From: an uncultured Anaerovibrio sp.
GTDB taxonomy: Bacteria > Bacillota > Negativicutes > Selenomonadales > Selenomonadaceae
Reading direction: 5' to 3'
DNA: 64,000 nt
NCBI GenBank assembly: GCA_934196075.1
Contig: CAKPVW010000003.1
Span: 1 to 64,000, forward strand
In this document: piece by piece, positions 8,612 to 16,312 of the stretch
How the letters are laid out: the number at the start of each line of letters is the position of its first letter
Numbering within the stretch: the stretch's first letter is position 1
Position numbers and translations under genes: made by a program
The notes under the pieces: generated by a model
Told to the model about the DNA's origin: nothing
The model's input: the letters and a program-made list of their open reading frames with translations, nothing else
Databases searched by the model: none

Positions 8612-9664
8612 ATGATAGCTATTTTAGGAGATGGTGTTATTTCTGTTGTTGCTGATATTGAAAGAAAAAAGAATATCACAAGGGCGGAGCTTCAGTATTT
8701 GCTGGAGGGAAATGAAGCAGAGCTGCTGCGTCAGCACGCTGTGTCCCTAAGGCAGTCAATTTATGGCCATGATGTGTTCATTAGAGGTTTGATTGAATTT
8801 ACCAATTATTGCAAGAATAACTGTTTTTACTGTGGCATTCGTCGAGGCAATACTCAGGCTGAAAGGTATCGTCTCACCGAGGAGGAAATACTTGCTTGTT
8901 GTCAGGAGGGCTATCGCCTAGGATTTCGTACTTTCGTACTGCAAGGTGGCGAGGATGAGTATTTCACTGATGAAAGAATATGCCATATAATTAGCAGTAT
9001 CAAGGAAAAATATTCCGATTGTGCTTTAACCCTGTCTATTGGGGAGAAAAGCGTAGATAGCTATAGGCAATATTTTGCGTCTGGTGCAGATAGATATTTG
9101 TTGCGGCATGAGACTGCTAATGGGGAACATTATAGGCAGCTTCATCCTGAGGAAATGTCCTTGCAGCATCGCAAGGAATGTTTATATACTCTTAAAGAGA
9201 TAGGTTATCAGGTAGGAGCTGGATTTATGGTAGGTTCCCCTGGTCAGACTATAGATACCTTGTATGATGATTTGCAATTTTTGCGGGAGCTTCAGCCCCA
9301 TATGGTTGGCATAGGGCCTTTTATTCCTCAGCATGATACTCCTTTTGGTCAAAAGCTGGGAGGGACTGTAGGCATGACAATAACTCTGTTGTCAATTATC
9401 AGGCTGCTGCTGCCTCATGTGCTGTTGCCAGCTACTACTGCCTTGGGCACTATTGACCCTATAGGTCGTGAAAAGGGACTACAGGCAGGTGCCAATGTGG
9501 TAATGCCCAATTTGTCCCCCAAATCCGTACGAAAAAAATATGCACTTTATGACGCTAAAATTTGTACGGGAGAGGAAGCTGCTGAATGTATTCAGTGCTT
9601 GAAAAATCGTGTAAAAAATGCCGGTTATACGGTAGTCTGTGATCGAGGAGATTATAGACCATAG
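8612..9664 (+). CDS. hydE: [FeFe]-hydrogenase maturase HydE (radical SAM)
   Basis: HydE is a radical SAM enzyme that acts in assembly of the 2Fe subcluster of the H-cluster. The radical SAM motif CKNNCFYCGIRR (CxxxCxxC) is near residues 67-78, with the downstream LQGGEDEY glycine motif. The 350-residue length is normal. The ATG at 8612 has no good ribosome site, and AGGAGA lies just inside the reading frame, so the real start could differ. hydG follows after 11 bases and hydF after that, completing the maturation set. Confidence 0.93.
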   Translation: MIAILGDGVISVVADIERKKNITRAELQYLLEGNEAELLRQHAVSLRQSIYGHDVFIRGLIEFTNYCKNNCFYCGIRRGNTQAERYRLTEEEILACCQEGYRLGFRTFVLQGGEDEYFTDERICHIISSIKEKYSDCALTLSIGEKSVDSYRQYFASGADRYLLRHETANGEHYRQLHPEEMSLQHRKECLYTLKEIGYQVGAGFMVGSPGQTIDTLYDDLQFLRELQPHMVGIGPFIPQHDTPFGQKLGGTVGMTITLLSIIRLLLPHVLLPATTALGTIDPIGREKGLQAGANVVMPNLSPKSVRKKYALYDAKICTGEEAAECIQCLKNRVKNAGYTVVCDRGDYRP

Positions 9665-9675
9665 GAGAGAGTAAA

Positions 9676-11094
9676 ATGTATGATGTAAAATCAATGAAGG
9701 CAGAGGAATTTATCTCTGACGAAGAAATCCAAGCAACCCTTAAATATGCTGATGAAAATAAGGATAATATGGAGGTTGTGGATAAGATTATTGCCAAGGC
9801 CAAGCTGGGCAAAGGATTGACCCATCGCGAGGCTTCTGTGCTTTTGGCCTGTGATAATGAGGCCAAGCTGCAGGAAATCTATGATTTGGCTCGCCAGATT
9901 AAGGAGGATTACTACGGCAACCGTATTGTACTGTTTGCGCCATTGTATCTTTCCAATTATTGTGTCAACGGCTGTCTATATTGCCCTTATCACGCCAAGA
10001 ACAAGCATATCAGCCGTAAGAAACTGACTCAGGATGAGATTCGCAAGGAAGTTATTGCCTTGCAGGATATGGGCCACAAACGTCTGGCTATTGAGCTGGG
10101 AGAGGATCCTGTAAACAACCCTATTGAATATGTGTTGGAATCCATCAACACTATTTATAATATTAAGCATAAGAATGGCGCTATCCGCCGTGTTAATGTG
10201 AATATTGCCGCTACTACCGTAGAGAATTATAAAAAACTCCATGAGGCAGGTATTGGTACATATATCCTGTTCCAGGAAACCTATAACAAGGAAGGCTATG
10301 AAAAGCTGCATCCAACTGGGCCAAAGCATGATTATGCTTATCACACTGAGGCTATGGATAGAGCACAGGCTGGCGGTATTGATGATGTAGGTCTGGGTGT
10401 GCTTTTCGGTCTGCAGATGTATCGCTATGAATTTGCTGGTCTTTTGATGCATGCTGAGCATTTGGAGGCTGTTCACGGCGTAGGTCCCCATACCATTAGC
10501 GTACCTCGTGTCAAGAAAGCAGATGATATTGATCCAAATGCTTTTGACAATGGTATCAGCGATGAAATGTTTGAGAAGATTATTGCGCTGATTCGTGTGG
10601 CTGTTCCATATACTGGTATGATTATCTCTACCCGTGAGGGCAAGGCTGTGCGTGAAAAGGCTTTGGAATTTGGTATTTCTCAGATAAGCGGCGGCTCTCG
10701 TACCAGCGTAGGAGGTTATGTGGAGGAGGAGCCAGAGGACGATAACTCTGCTCAGTTTGATGTTAGTGATAGAAGAACTTTGGATCAGGTAATCAGCTGG
10801 CTGATAGATTTGGGCTATGTACCAAGCTTCTGTACAGCCTGTTATCGTGAGGGGCGTACTGGTGATAGGTTTATGTCCCTGTGCAAAAGCAAGCAGATTT
10901 TGAATTGCTGTCATCCAAATGCTCTGATGACCTTGAAGGAATATCTGGAGGATTATGCCAGTGAGGAAACCAAGGTAAAGGGCATGGCTATGATTAATGA
11001 GGAATTGCAAAAGATTCCAAATGAGACGGTTAGAAGGATTGCTGCTGAGCATATTGCTGATATTAGTGGCGGCAAGAGAGATTTCAGGTTCTAA
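9676..11094 (+). CDS. hydG: [FeFe]-hydrogenase maturase HydG (tyrosine lyase)
   Basis: HydG cleaves tyrosine to give the CO and CN ligands of the H-cluster. The N-terminal radical SAM cluster CVNGCLYCPY is near residues 96-105. The C-terminal auxiliary-cluster motif CTACYREGRTGDRFMSLCK is near 385-403, which separates HydG from ThiH. The 472-residue length is typical. AGGAGAG precedes the ATG. The gene lies between hydE and hydF with short gaps. Confidence 0.97.
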   Translation: MYDVKSMKAEEFISDEEIQATLKYADENKDNMEVVDKIIAKAKLGKGLTHREASVLLACDNEAKLQEIYDLARQIKEDYYGNRIVLFAPLYLSNYCVNGCLYCPYHAKNKHISRKKLTQDEIRKEVIALQDMGHKRLAIELGEDPVNNPIEYVLESINTIYNIKHKNGAIRRVNVNIAATTVENYKKLHEAGIGTYILFQETYNKEGYEKLHPTGPKHDYAYHTEAMDRAQAGGIDDVGLGVLFGLQMYRYEFAGLLMHAEHLEAVHGVGPHTISVPRVKKADDIDPNAFDNGISDEMFEKIIALIRVAVPYTGMIISTREGKAVREKALEFGISQISGGSRTSVGGYVEEEPEDDNSAQFDVSDRRTLDQVISWLIDLGYVPSFCTACYREGRTGDRFMSLCKSKQILNCCHPNALMTLKEYLEDYASEETKVKGMAMINEELQKIPNETVRRIAAEHIADISGGKRDFRF

Positions 11095-11096
11095 TT

Positions 11097-12311
11097 ATGG
11101 CAGAATTAAATGAAGTTCCCAATGCCAATCGCCTGCACATTGGTATTTTTGGCAAAACTAACAGCGGTAAATCCTCTTTGCTGAATCTTATTACTGGTCA
11201 GAGTACCTCCATTGTATCGGAGGTGGCAGGCACTACTACGGATGTGGTGTACAAGGCCATGGAAATCAATCCTTTAGGGCCTTGCGTTCTGATGGACACA
11301 GCTGGCTTGGAGGATAATACAGTGCTGGGAGCACAGCGCTTGGAGAAAACTCAGCTGGCTATGGACAAGGCAGATATTGCCATTGTTGTTTTTCCAGCAG
11401 ATGGCAGGCAGGATTTTAGCTCTGAGGAAAATTTGCTAGCCAAATTTCAGCAAAAAAATATTCCCGTGCTTTGTCTTATCAACATTTTTTCTCATAAGCA
11501 AAGAGCAGGAAAGGATTTGCAAGCACGTTTGGCTGGCAAGCTGAAGGATAGCAGGGTAGAGTCTGTAGCCATTGATTGTAGTCAGTCAGGTAATATGGAT
11601 GAGCTGCGTATGGCCCTGGCTAGGCTGATGCCAGAGGATTTTGATGCAGAATATATTACTGGGCGGCTGGTGGCTGATGATGATGTGGTATTATTGGTTA
11701 TGCCTCAGGATATACAGGCTCCCAAGAGACGGTTGATTCTGCCTCAGGTTCAGACCATTAGAGAATTACTGGATAGGAAATGTACAGTTATCTGCACTAC
11801 AGCAGATAACTGTACCTTGGCCTTGTCTAGACTGAATAAGGCTCCTCAGCTGATTATTACGGATTCTCAGGTTTTTAAGGATGTCTATGAGCACAAGCCA
11901 GCTGAGAGTCGGCTGACATCTTTTTCAGTGCTTTTTGCAGCCTACAAGGGGGATTTGGCCTATTATATTGAAGGAGCTAAACAGATAGACAATTTGACGG
12001 AGGATTCACGGATCCTGATTGCAGAATGTTGTACCCATGCACCACTGCAGGAGGATATTGGACGGGTGAAGCTTCCAGCGTTGTTGAGAAAGCGTGTTGG
12101 CAGTAATTTGCAGGTGGATATCGTTAGTGGGACAGATTTTCCAGAGAAGCTATCAGAATATGATTTGATTATTCAATGTGGCGGCTGTATGTTCAATCGG
12201 CAGTTTATTATGACTAGAATTGAAAAGGCCAGGGCAAATGCTGTGCCTATGAGTAATTACGGCATTACCATTGCTTATTTAACAGGAATTCTGGACAAAA
12301 TTGCATTTTAG
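11097..12311 (+). CDS. hydF: [FeFe]-hydrogenase maturation GTPase HydF
   Basis: HydF is the GTPase and scaffold that carries the 2Fe precursor to apo-hydrogenase. The N-terminal GTPase domain has GKTNSGKSSLLN (P-loop) near residues 19-30 and DTAGLED. The C-terminal cluster-binding part has CCTHA (near 309) and QCGGC (near 361-365). The usual motif is HCGGC; here Gln replaces that His. The ATG lies 2 bases after the hydG stop. The 404-residue length is normal. Confidence 0.95.
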   Translation: MAELNEVPNANRLHIGIFGKTNSGKSSLLNLITGQSTSIVSEVAGTTTDVVYKAMEINPLGPCVLMDTAGLEDNTVLGAQRLEKTQLAMDKADIAIVVFPADGRQDFSSEENLLAKFQQKNIPVLCLINIFSHKQRAGKDLQARLAGKLKDSRVESVAIDCSQSGNMDELRMALARLMPEDFDAEYITGRLVADDDVVLLVMPQDIQAPKRRLILPQVQTIRELLDRKCTVICTTADNCTLALSRLNKAPQLIITDSQVFKDVYEHKPAESRLTSFSVLFAAYKGDLAYYIEGAKQIDNLTEDSRILIAECCTHAPLQEDIGRVKLPALLRKRVGSNLQVDIVSGTDFPEKLSEYDLIIQCGGCMFNRQFIMTRIEKARANAVPMSNYGITIAYLTGILDKIAF

Positions 12312-12362
12312 GGGTAATATATATTGAATGTGGTATTTGCCATATTTGTTATTTGAGTATGG

Positions 12363-12410
12363 AGACATGATGATATGCTCGTTGTGATGTGTATCATCAT
12401 GTCTTTATGT
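12363..12410 (+). terminator. Terminator-like hairpin after hydF
   Basis: AGACATGATGATA (12363-12375) pairs perfectly with TATCATCATGTCT (12392-12404), followed by a short T-rich tail (TTATGTT). The stem is strong but the U-run weak. Its core resembles the inner dyad at 7428-7461. Confidence 0.55.
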
Positions 12411-12427
12411 TGATCAGTACAAATAAT

Positions 12428-12456
12428 TTGACAGACTTATCAATATGGTATATATT
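12428..12456 (+). promoter_or_regulatory. Promoter of the hydrogenase operon
   Basis: TTGACA (12428-12433), a 17-bp spacer and TATATT (12451-12456) form a near-consensus sigma-A promoter in an AT-rich stretch 122 bases before the hydrogenase start. The structural genes can therefore be transcribed independently of hydEGF. Confidence 0.6.
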
Positions 12457-12577
12457 TTTTTAATAGTTCCATAAATATGAAATATTTTTTATAATTATTT
12501 GATAGTGGTACAATAATAAATATAAATTATTGTGTGTTTTTATATTAATGTATTAGTCGAAAATAAGGAGAGTTTGT

Positions 12578-14059
12578 ATGACTAACAAAATATCTCGGCG
12601 CAAGTTTTTAAAGGTTGTAGCTGGGTCTGGCGTAGTCGGCTTTGGTGTTATGGCTGCCGGCTGCAAAGGAGATCCATCAGGAGCCCAAGGCTGGATACCT
12701 GATCAGTATCAGGGCAAGGGTGATTTTCCTGTAAATCTGAAGGGACGTATCGCCATTAGTCAGGACAATCCATCTATCCAGCGGGATGATGAAAAGTGTA
12801 TTCTGTGCGGTCAGTGTGTAGAGGCTTGTAAGAATGTTATGGGCGTCTATGGCAACTATCCACTGCCATTAAAGAATGAGGTAGCCTGTGTAGGCTGTGG
12901 TCAGTGTACTATTGCCTGCCCTTCCGGTGCTATTACTGAAAAACGTAATATTCAGGATGTATTGGCAGCTATTGATGATGATAGCAAGCATGTTGTAGTA
13001 CAGACTGCACCAGCTACCAAGGTTTCTCTGGGTGAGGAATTTGGTATGGCTCCAGGCACTAGTGTTGGCAAGAAGATGGCTGGTGCTTTAAAGGCTGCTG
13101 GTTTTGATGCAGTATTTGATACCTGTTTTGCTGCTGATTTAACCATTATGGAGGAGGCCTCTGAGTTTGTACACAGACTGACTAAGGCCAAGGATGAAAT
13201 TCCACATCTCACCTCCTGCTGTCCCGGTTGGGTAAAATATTGTGAGTATTTCTATCCAGAGCTTATGCACAATCTGTCCACTTGCAAATCTCCTCAGAAT
13301 ATGATGGGTGCTACCATTAAGTCCTTCTATGCAGAGAAAAAGGGCATTAAGCCTGAAAACATTGTTAATGTTTCCATTATGCCTTGTACTGCCAAGAAGT
13401 TTGAGGTAGGCCGTGAGGAACTGCAGGTTGATGACCAGCGGGATATGGACTATGTATTGACCACTAGAGAGCTGGCAGTTCTGCTGAAGCACAAGGGCAT
13501 AGATTTGAATACTGTGGCTGACAGTGAATATGATTCTGTTTTGGGTGAATCCACTGGTGCTGGTAAGATTTTCGGTGCTACCGGTGGTGTTACTGAGGCA
13601 GCAGTTCGTACGGCATACTATTTGGCAACAGGCTCCAATCCACCTGCTGATTTGCTTGCCTGGCAGCCAGTTCGCGGCATGAAATCTGTGAAAGAAGCCA
13701 ATGCCACCATTCCAGGTGTTGGTACAGTAAATATTGCTGTTTGTCATGGTTTGGAAAATGCTCGTCAGTTGCTTAATGGTATTAAGGAGCATGGCAGCAA
13801 GTGGCAGTTTATCGAATTTATGGCTTGTCCAGGAGGCTGCATTGGTGGCGGTGGTCAGCCAAAATCATCCTTGCCTGATATTAAGGAAAAGAGAATTGCG
13901 GCAATTTACAAGGAAGATACCAGCTCTGTAAAGCGTTGCAGTCATGATAATGCTGAAATTCAGTCAGTTTATAAGGAATTCTATGGTAAGCCTCTTAGCG
14001 AGAAGGCAGAAAAATATCTCCATACGTCCTTCGTAAACCGTCATGATCGGTTGTTTTGA
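12578..14059 (+). CDS. Tat-exported [FeFe]-hydrogenase catalytic subunit
   Basis: This is a group A [FeFe]-hydrogenase of 493 residues. All three H-cluster signatures are intact: TSCCPGW, MPCTAKKFE and FMACPGGCIGGGGQP. Before them lie two [4Fe-4S] motifs (CILCGQCVEAC and CVGCGQCTIACP), giving the short M2-type architecture. A small-subunit-like tail (YKEFYGKPLSEKA) ends it. Unlike the cytoplasmic clostridial enzymes it starts with a twin-arginine signal (SRRKFLK, then a hydrophobic stretch ending MAAGC). The Cys might be a lipobox, but the -3 residue is Ala, so this is weak. AAGGAGAG precedes the ATG. The next genes are HybA-like and HybB-like, pointing to an outward-facing membrane complex. 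Confidence 0.93.
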   Translation: MTNKISRRKFLKVVAGSGVVGFGVMAAGCKGDPSGAQGWIPDQYQGKGDFPVNLKGRIAISQDNPSIQRDDEKCILCGQCVEACKNVMGVYGNYPLPLKNEVACVGCGQCTIACPSGAITEKRNIQDVLAAIDDDSKHVVVQTAPATKVSLGEEFGMAPGTSVGKKMAGALKAAGFDAVFDTCFAADLTIMEEASEFVHRLTKAKDEIPHLTSCCPGWVKYCEYFYPELMHNLSTCKSPQNMMGATIKSFYAEKKGIKPENIVNVSIMPCTAKKFEVGREELQVDDQRDMDYVLTTRELAVLLKHKGIDLNTVADSEYDSVLGESTGAGKIFGATGGVTEAAVRTAYYLATGSNPPADLLAWQPVRGMKSVKEANATIPGVGTVNIAVCHGLENARQLLNGIKEHGSKWQFIEFMACPGGCIGGGGQPKSSLPDIKEKRIAAIYKEDTSSVKRCSHDNAEIQSVYKEFYGKPLSEKAEKYLHTSFVNRHDRLF

Positions 14060-14076
14060 TTGAAAGAGGTGAAAAA

Positions 14077-14856
14077 ATGGCTGTATTAGTAGATATAACA
14101 AAATGTATTGGTTGTGAGGGCTGCAGTGTTGCCTGCAAAATGTACAATGGTCTGGATTTCAAGGCCAAGCCTCGCAATATTAAGAATGATCAGGTAGAGT
14201 TGGATGATAATCGCTGGACAGTTATTCAGGAATTCCATACTGCCAATGATAGTTTGAGATTTGTCAAGAAGCAGTGTCTGCATTGTTTGGAGCCAGCTTG
14301 TGCTTCTGCCTGCTTCTCCAAGGCTATTCAAAAGGATGAAAAGACAGGTGCTGTTGTTTATTATCCTGATTTGTGTGTAGGCTGCCGTTACTGCATGGTG
14401 GCTTGTCCGTATTCTATTCCAAAATACCAGTGGAACGAGCAGTTCCCTCAGGTGGCAAAATGTCAGATGTGCGAGGCTCGTTTGGGCAAGGGAGATGCTC
14501 CTGCCTGTGTATCTGCCTGCACTACCGGCGCTTTGATTTCTGGTGATAGAGATGAGCTTATCAAGAAAGCCCATGAAATAATTGCTTCTGATAGCCGCTA
14601 TGTAAACCATGTTTATGGTGAGCATGAGGTAGGTGGCTCAGAGTGGCTGTATATCTCTGATGTACCTTTTGAGGAACTTGGTTTCAAGCAGGTTAGTGAC
14701 ACTCCTGTTACAAGCTACAGCAAGAGCTATATGTCCAAGGTTCCTTTCTTCGCTGCTGGTTGGGCATTGTTCCTGGCTGGTCTTACTTATTACAATCATC
14801 GTGTAGATAAAAATAAAAAGCATCAGGATGATGAAAACAAGGATAAGGAGGACTAA
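14077..14856 (+). CDS. HybA/HmcB-like 4x[4Fe-4S] electron-transfer subunit with C-terminal membrane tail
   Basis: Sixteen cysteines in four groups (CIGCEGCSVAC, CLHCLEPACASAC, CVGCRYCMVAC, CQMCEARLGKGDAPAC) mark the DMSO-reductase/HybA-type ferredoxin that links a catalytic subunit to an NrfD-type membrane protein. A single hydrophobic segment (FFAAGWALFLAGLTYY) lies near residues 223-238, followed by a highly charged tail. It has no signal peptide of its own, so co-export with the twin-arginine hydrogenase is inferred. The ATG at 14077 follows AGAGGTG; the frame is open back to a TTG at 14056. It starts 17 bases after the hydrogenase and is followed by the membrane subunit 2 bases later. Confidence 0.9.
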   Translation: MAVLVDITKCIGCEGCSVACKMYNGLDFKAKPRNIKNDQVELDDNRWTVIQEFHTANDSLRFVKKQCLHCLEPACASACFSKAIQKDEKTGAVVYYPDLCVGCRYCMVACPYSIPKYQWNEQFPQVAKCQMCEARLGKGDAPACVSACTTGALISGDRDELIKKAHEIIASDSRYVNHVYGEHEVGGSEWLYISDVPFEELGFKQVSDTPVTSYSKSYMSKVPFFAAGWALFLAGLTYYNHRVDKNKKHQDDENKDKED

Positions 14857-14858
14857 GC

Positions 14859-16070
14859 ATGAAGGTAAAGGTATATAAATGTTTTAGAATTTTGGGCTGG
14901 GACTTTACCATTACCCCAACCCGATTTGTTCTGACAGGTCTTGTGGCTCTTATGGTAGCTACTGTACTGCTGAGACTCTTGACAGGCTTTCAGTATGTAA
15001 CTAATTTGACTGATGAAACTCCTTGGGGTATGTGGATTGCCTTTGATGTAATGTGTGGTGTTGCCTTGGCTGGTGGTGGTTATTCCACAGCTTTGCTGGT
15101 GCATATGTTCAGATATAAACAGTGCGAGGTTGTAGCCCGTGGTGCTTTGCTGACCTCCTTGCTGGGCTATATTCTGGTAATGGCTGGTTTGTTTCTGGAT
15201 ATTGGTCAGTGGTTTAATTTCTGGCGTCCTTTCGTATCTTGGGGTTATACCTCTGTATTGTTCGAGGTATTCTGGTGTATTTCCATGTACACCACCATCC
15301 TGAGCTTGGAGTTCTTTGAGATTATTACTGAGCGAGTTTTGGTTAAGAAGCTCCATAGACATATTGTTAAGATTCTGCCAGTATTGGTAGTAATCGGTTT
15401 GGTATTCCCGGTACTTCATCAGTCCTCTTTGGGTGGTTTGTTCCTGATTATGAAGGAGAAGATGTTCCCACTGTGGTGGAGTGAGTTCCTGCCAGTTTAC
15501 TTCCTGATGTCTTCTTTCTTTGTAGGATCTGCTATGGTTTGTGTAGAGACTACCTTAGCAAAAACTGCTTATGGTCATGAAATTCCCCATGAGATTATGC
15601 TGAAGCTGACTCGTGTTGGTGCTCGTATCATGCTGGTATATCTTTTGATGAAGATATATGATTTGTTCTCCATGGATTTGTGGGGTTATGTATTCCAGGG
15701 GACCCTTCAGAGCAATATGTACTGCTTGGAGATGCTCTTTGGTATTATCATTCCTATCTGCATTATTATTAGTCCTTTGAAGAATACTAGAGGCGGTCTG
15801 CTGACTTATGCATGGCTCACCGTTTTGGGCGTTATCTTTAACCGTCTGAACTGTGTATTTACTTCCATGTATGAGAGTGGTTCCTACTTCCCAGGTATTG
15901 GCGAGATTATCGTCAGCGCTGGTTTGGTATCTCTGGGTATTCTGATTTACTGCTTCCTGGTTGAGAACTTCAACATTATCGGTAATGCTCGTGCTATGCA
16001 GGTTAAGATTGACAAGGATAAGGATATCAAGAACCTTATCTGGGCATTGCTCCGTACCAAGAGACATTAA
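14859..16070 (+). CDS. NrfD/HybB-type quinone-reactive membrane subunit
   Basis: This polytopic protein of 403 residues has about ten membrane helices. NLTDETPWGMWIAFDVMCGV near residues 49-68 is the hallmark of HybB-type NrfD proteins, followed by ALAGGGYSTALL. In HybB and related complexes this subunit exchanges electrons with the quinone pool from a periplasmic iron-sulfur partner. Here it completes a hydrogenase-HybA-HybB-like set with an [FeFe] catalytic subunit. Quinone reactivity is inferred from family, not seen. Confidence 0.9.
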   Translation: MKVKVYKCFRILGWDFTITPTRFVLTGLVALMVATVLLRLLTGFQYVTNLTDETPWGMWIAFDVMCGVALAGGGYSTALLVHMFRYKQCEVVARGALLTSLLGYILVMAGLFLDIGQWFNFWRPFVSWGYTSVLFEVFWCISMYTTILSLEFFEIITERVLVKKLHRHIVKILPVLVVIGLVFPVLHQSSLGGLFLIMKEKMFPLWWSEFLPVYFLMSSFFVGSAMVCVETTLAKTAYGHEIPHEIMLKLTRVGARIMLVYLLMKIYDLFSMDLWGYVFQGTLQSNMYCLEMLFGIIIPICIIISPLKNTRGGLLTYAWLTVLGVIFNRLNCVFTSMYESGSYFPGIGEIIVSAGLVSLGILIYCFLVENFNIIGNARAMQVKIDKDKDIKNLIWALLRTKRH

Positions 16071-16105
16071 TCACATAGTTATAGCAAATAAAAATAGTTG
16101 CCTTA

Positions 16106-16142
16106 TCCCCCGCTGCCTGTATAGGTGGCGGGGGATTGTTTT
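16106..16142 (+). terminator. Terminator of the hydrogenase operon
   Basis: TCCCCCGCTGCC (16106-16117) pairs with GGTGGCGGGGGA (16124-16135) and is followed by TTGTTTT. This is a GC-rich stem with a U-rich tail, 36 bases after the membrane-subunit stop. Confidence 0.82.
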
Positions 16143-16210
16143 GGCTGGAATACTATAATGGTCCCCAAAAGCCACCGCTCATAGGGAGGCGGGGTATTTT
16201 GTTAATACAA

Positions 16211-16242
16211 ACAAAAAGCAGCCCGTGGGGACTGCTTTTCGT
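16211..16242 (-). terminator. Terminator of the mannitol-type PTS operon
   Basis: Read on the minus strand, AAAAGCAG and CTGCTTTT (16214-16221 and 16232-16239) flank CCC/GGG pairs and are followed by a T-run (complement of 16213-16217). The A/T edges are symmetric, so it may also back up the plus-strand operon. A short perfect palindrome, ACGCCTTAAGGCGT, lies at 16261-16274 between it and the PTS gene. Confidence 0.7.
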
Positions 16243-16312
16243 TTGCTTAGGGATTGTTAGACGCCTTAAGGCGTATTAGGAATTTGATAGATATCTAGGG
16301 AAGAGATATCTA

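Noticed and set aside
9976-11052. 358-residue minus-strand ORF opposite hydG
   Set aside because: It is a shadow of the hydG frame; the HydG radical SAM motifs are on the plus strand.
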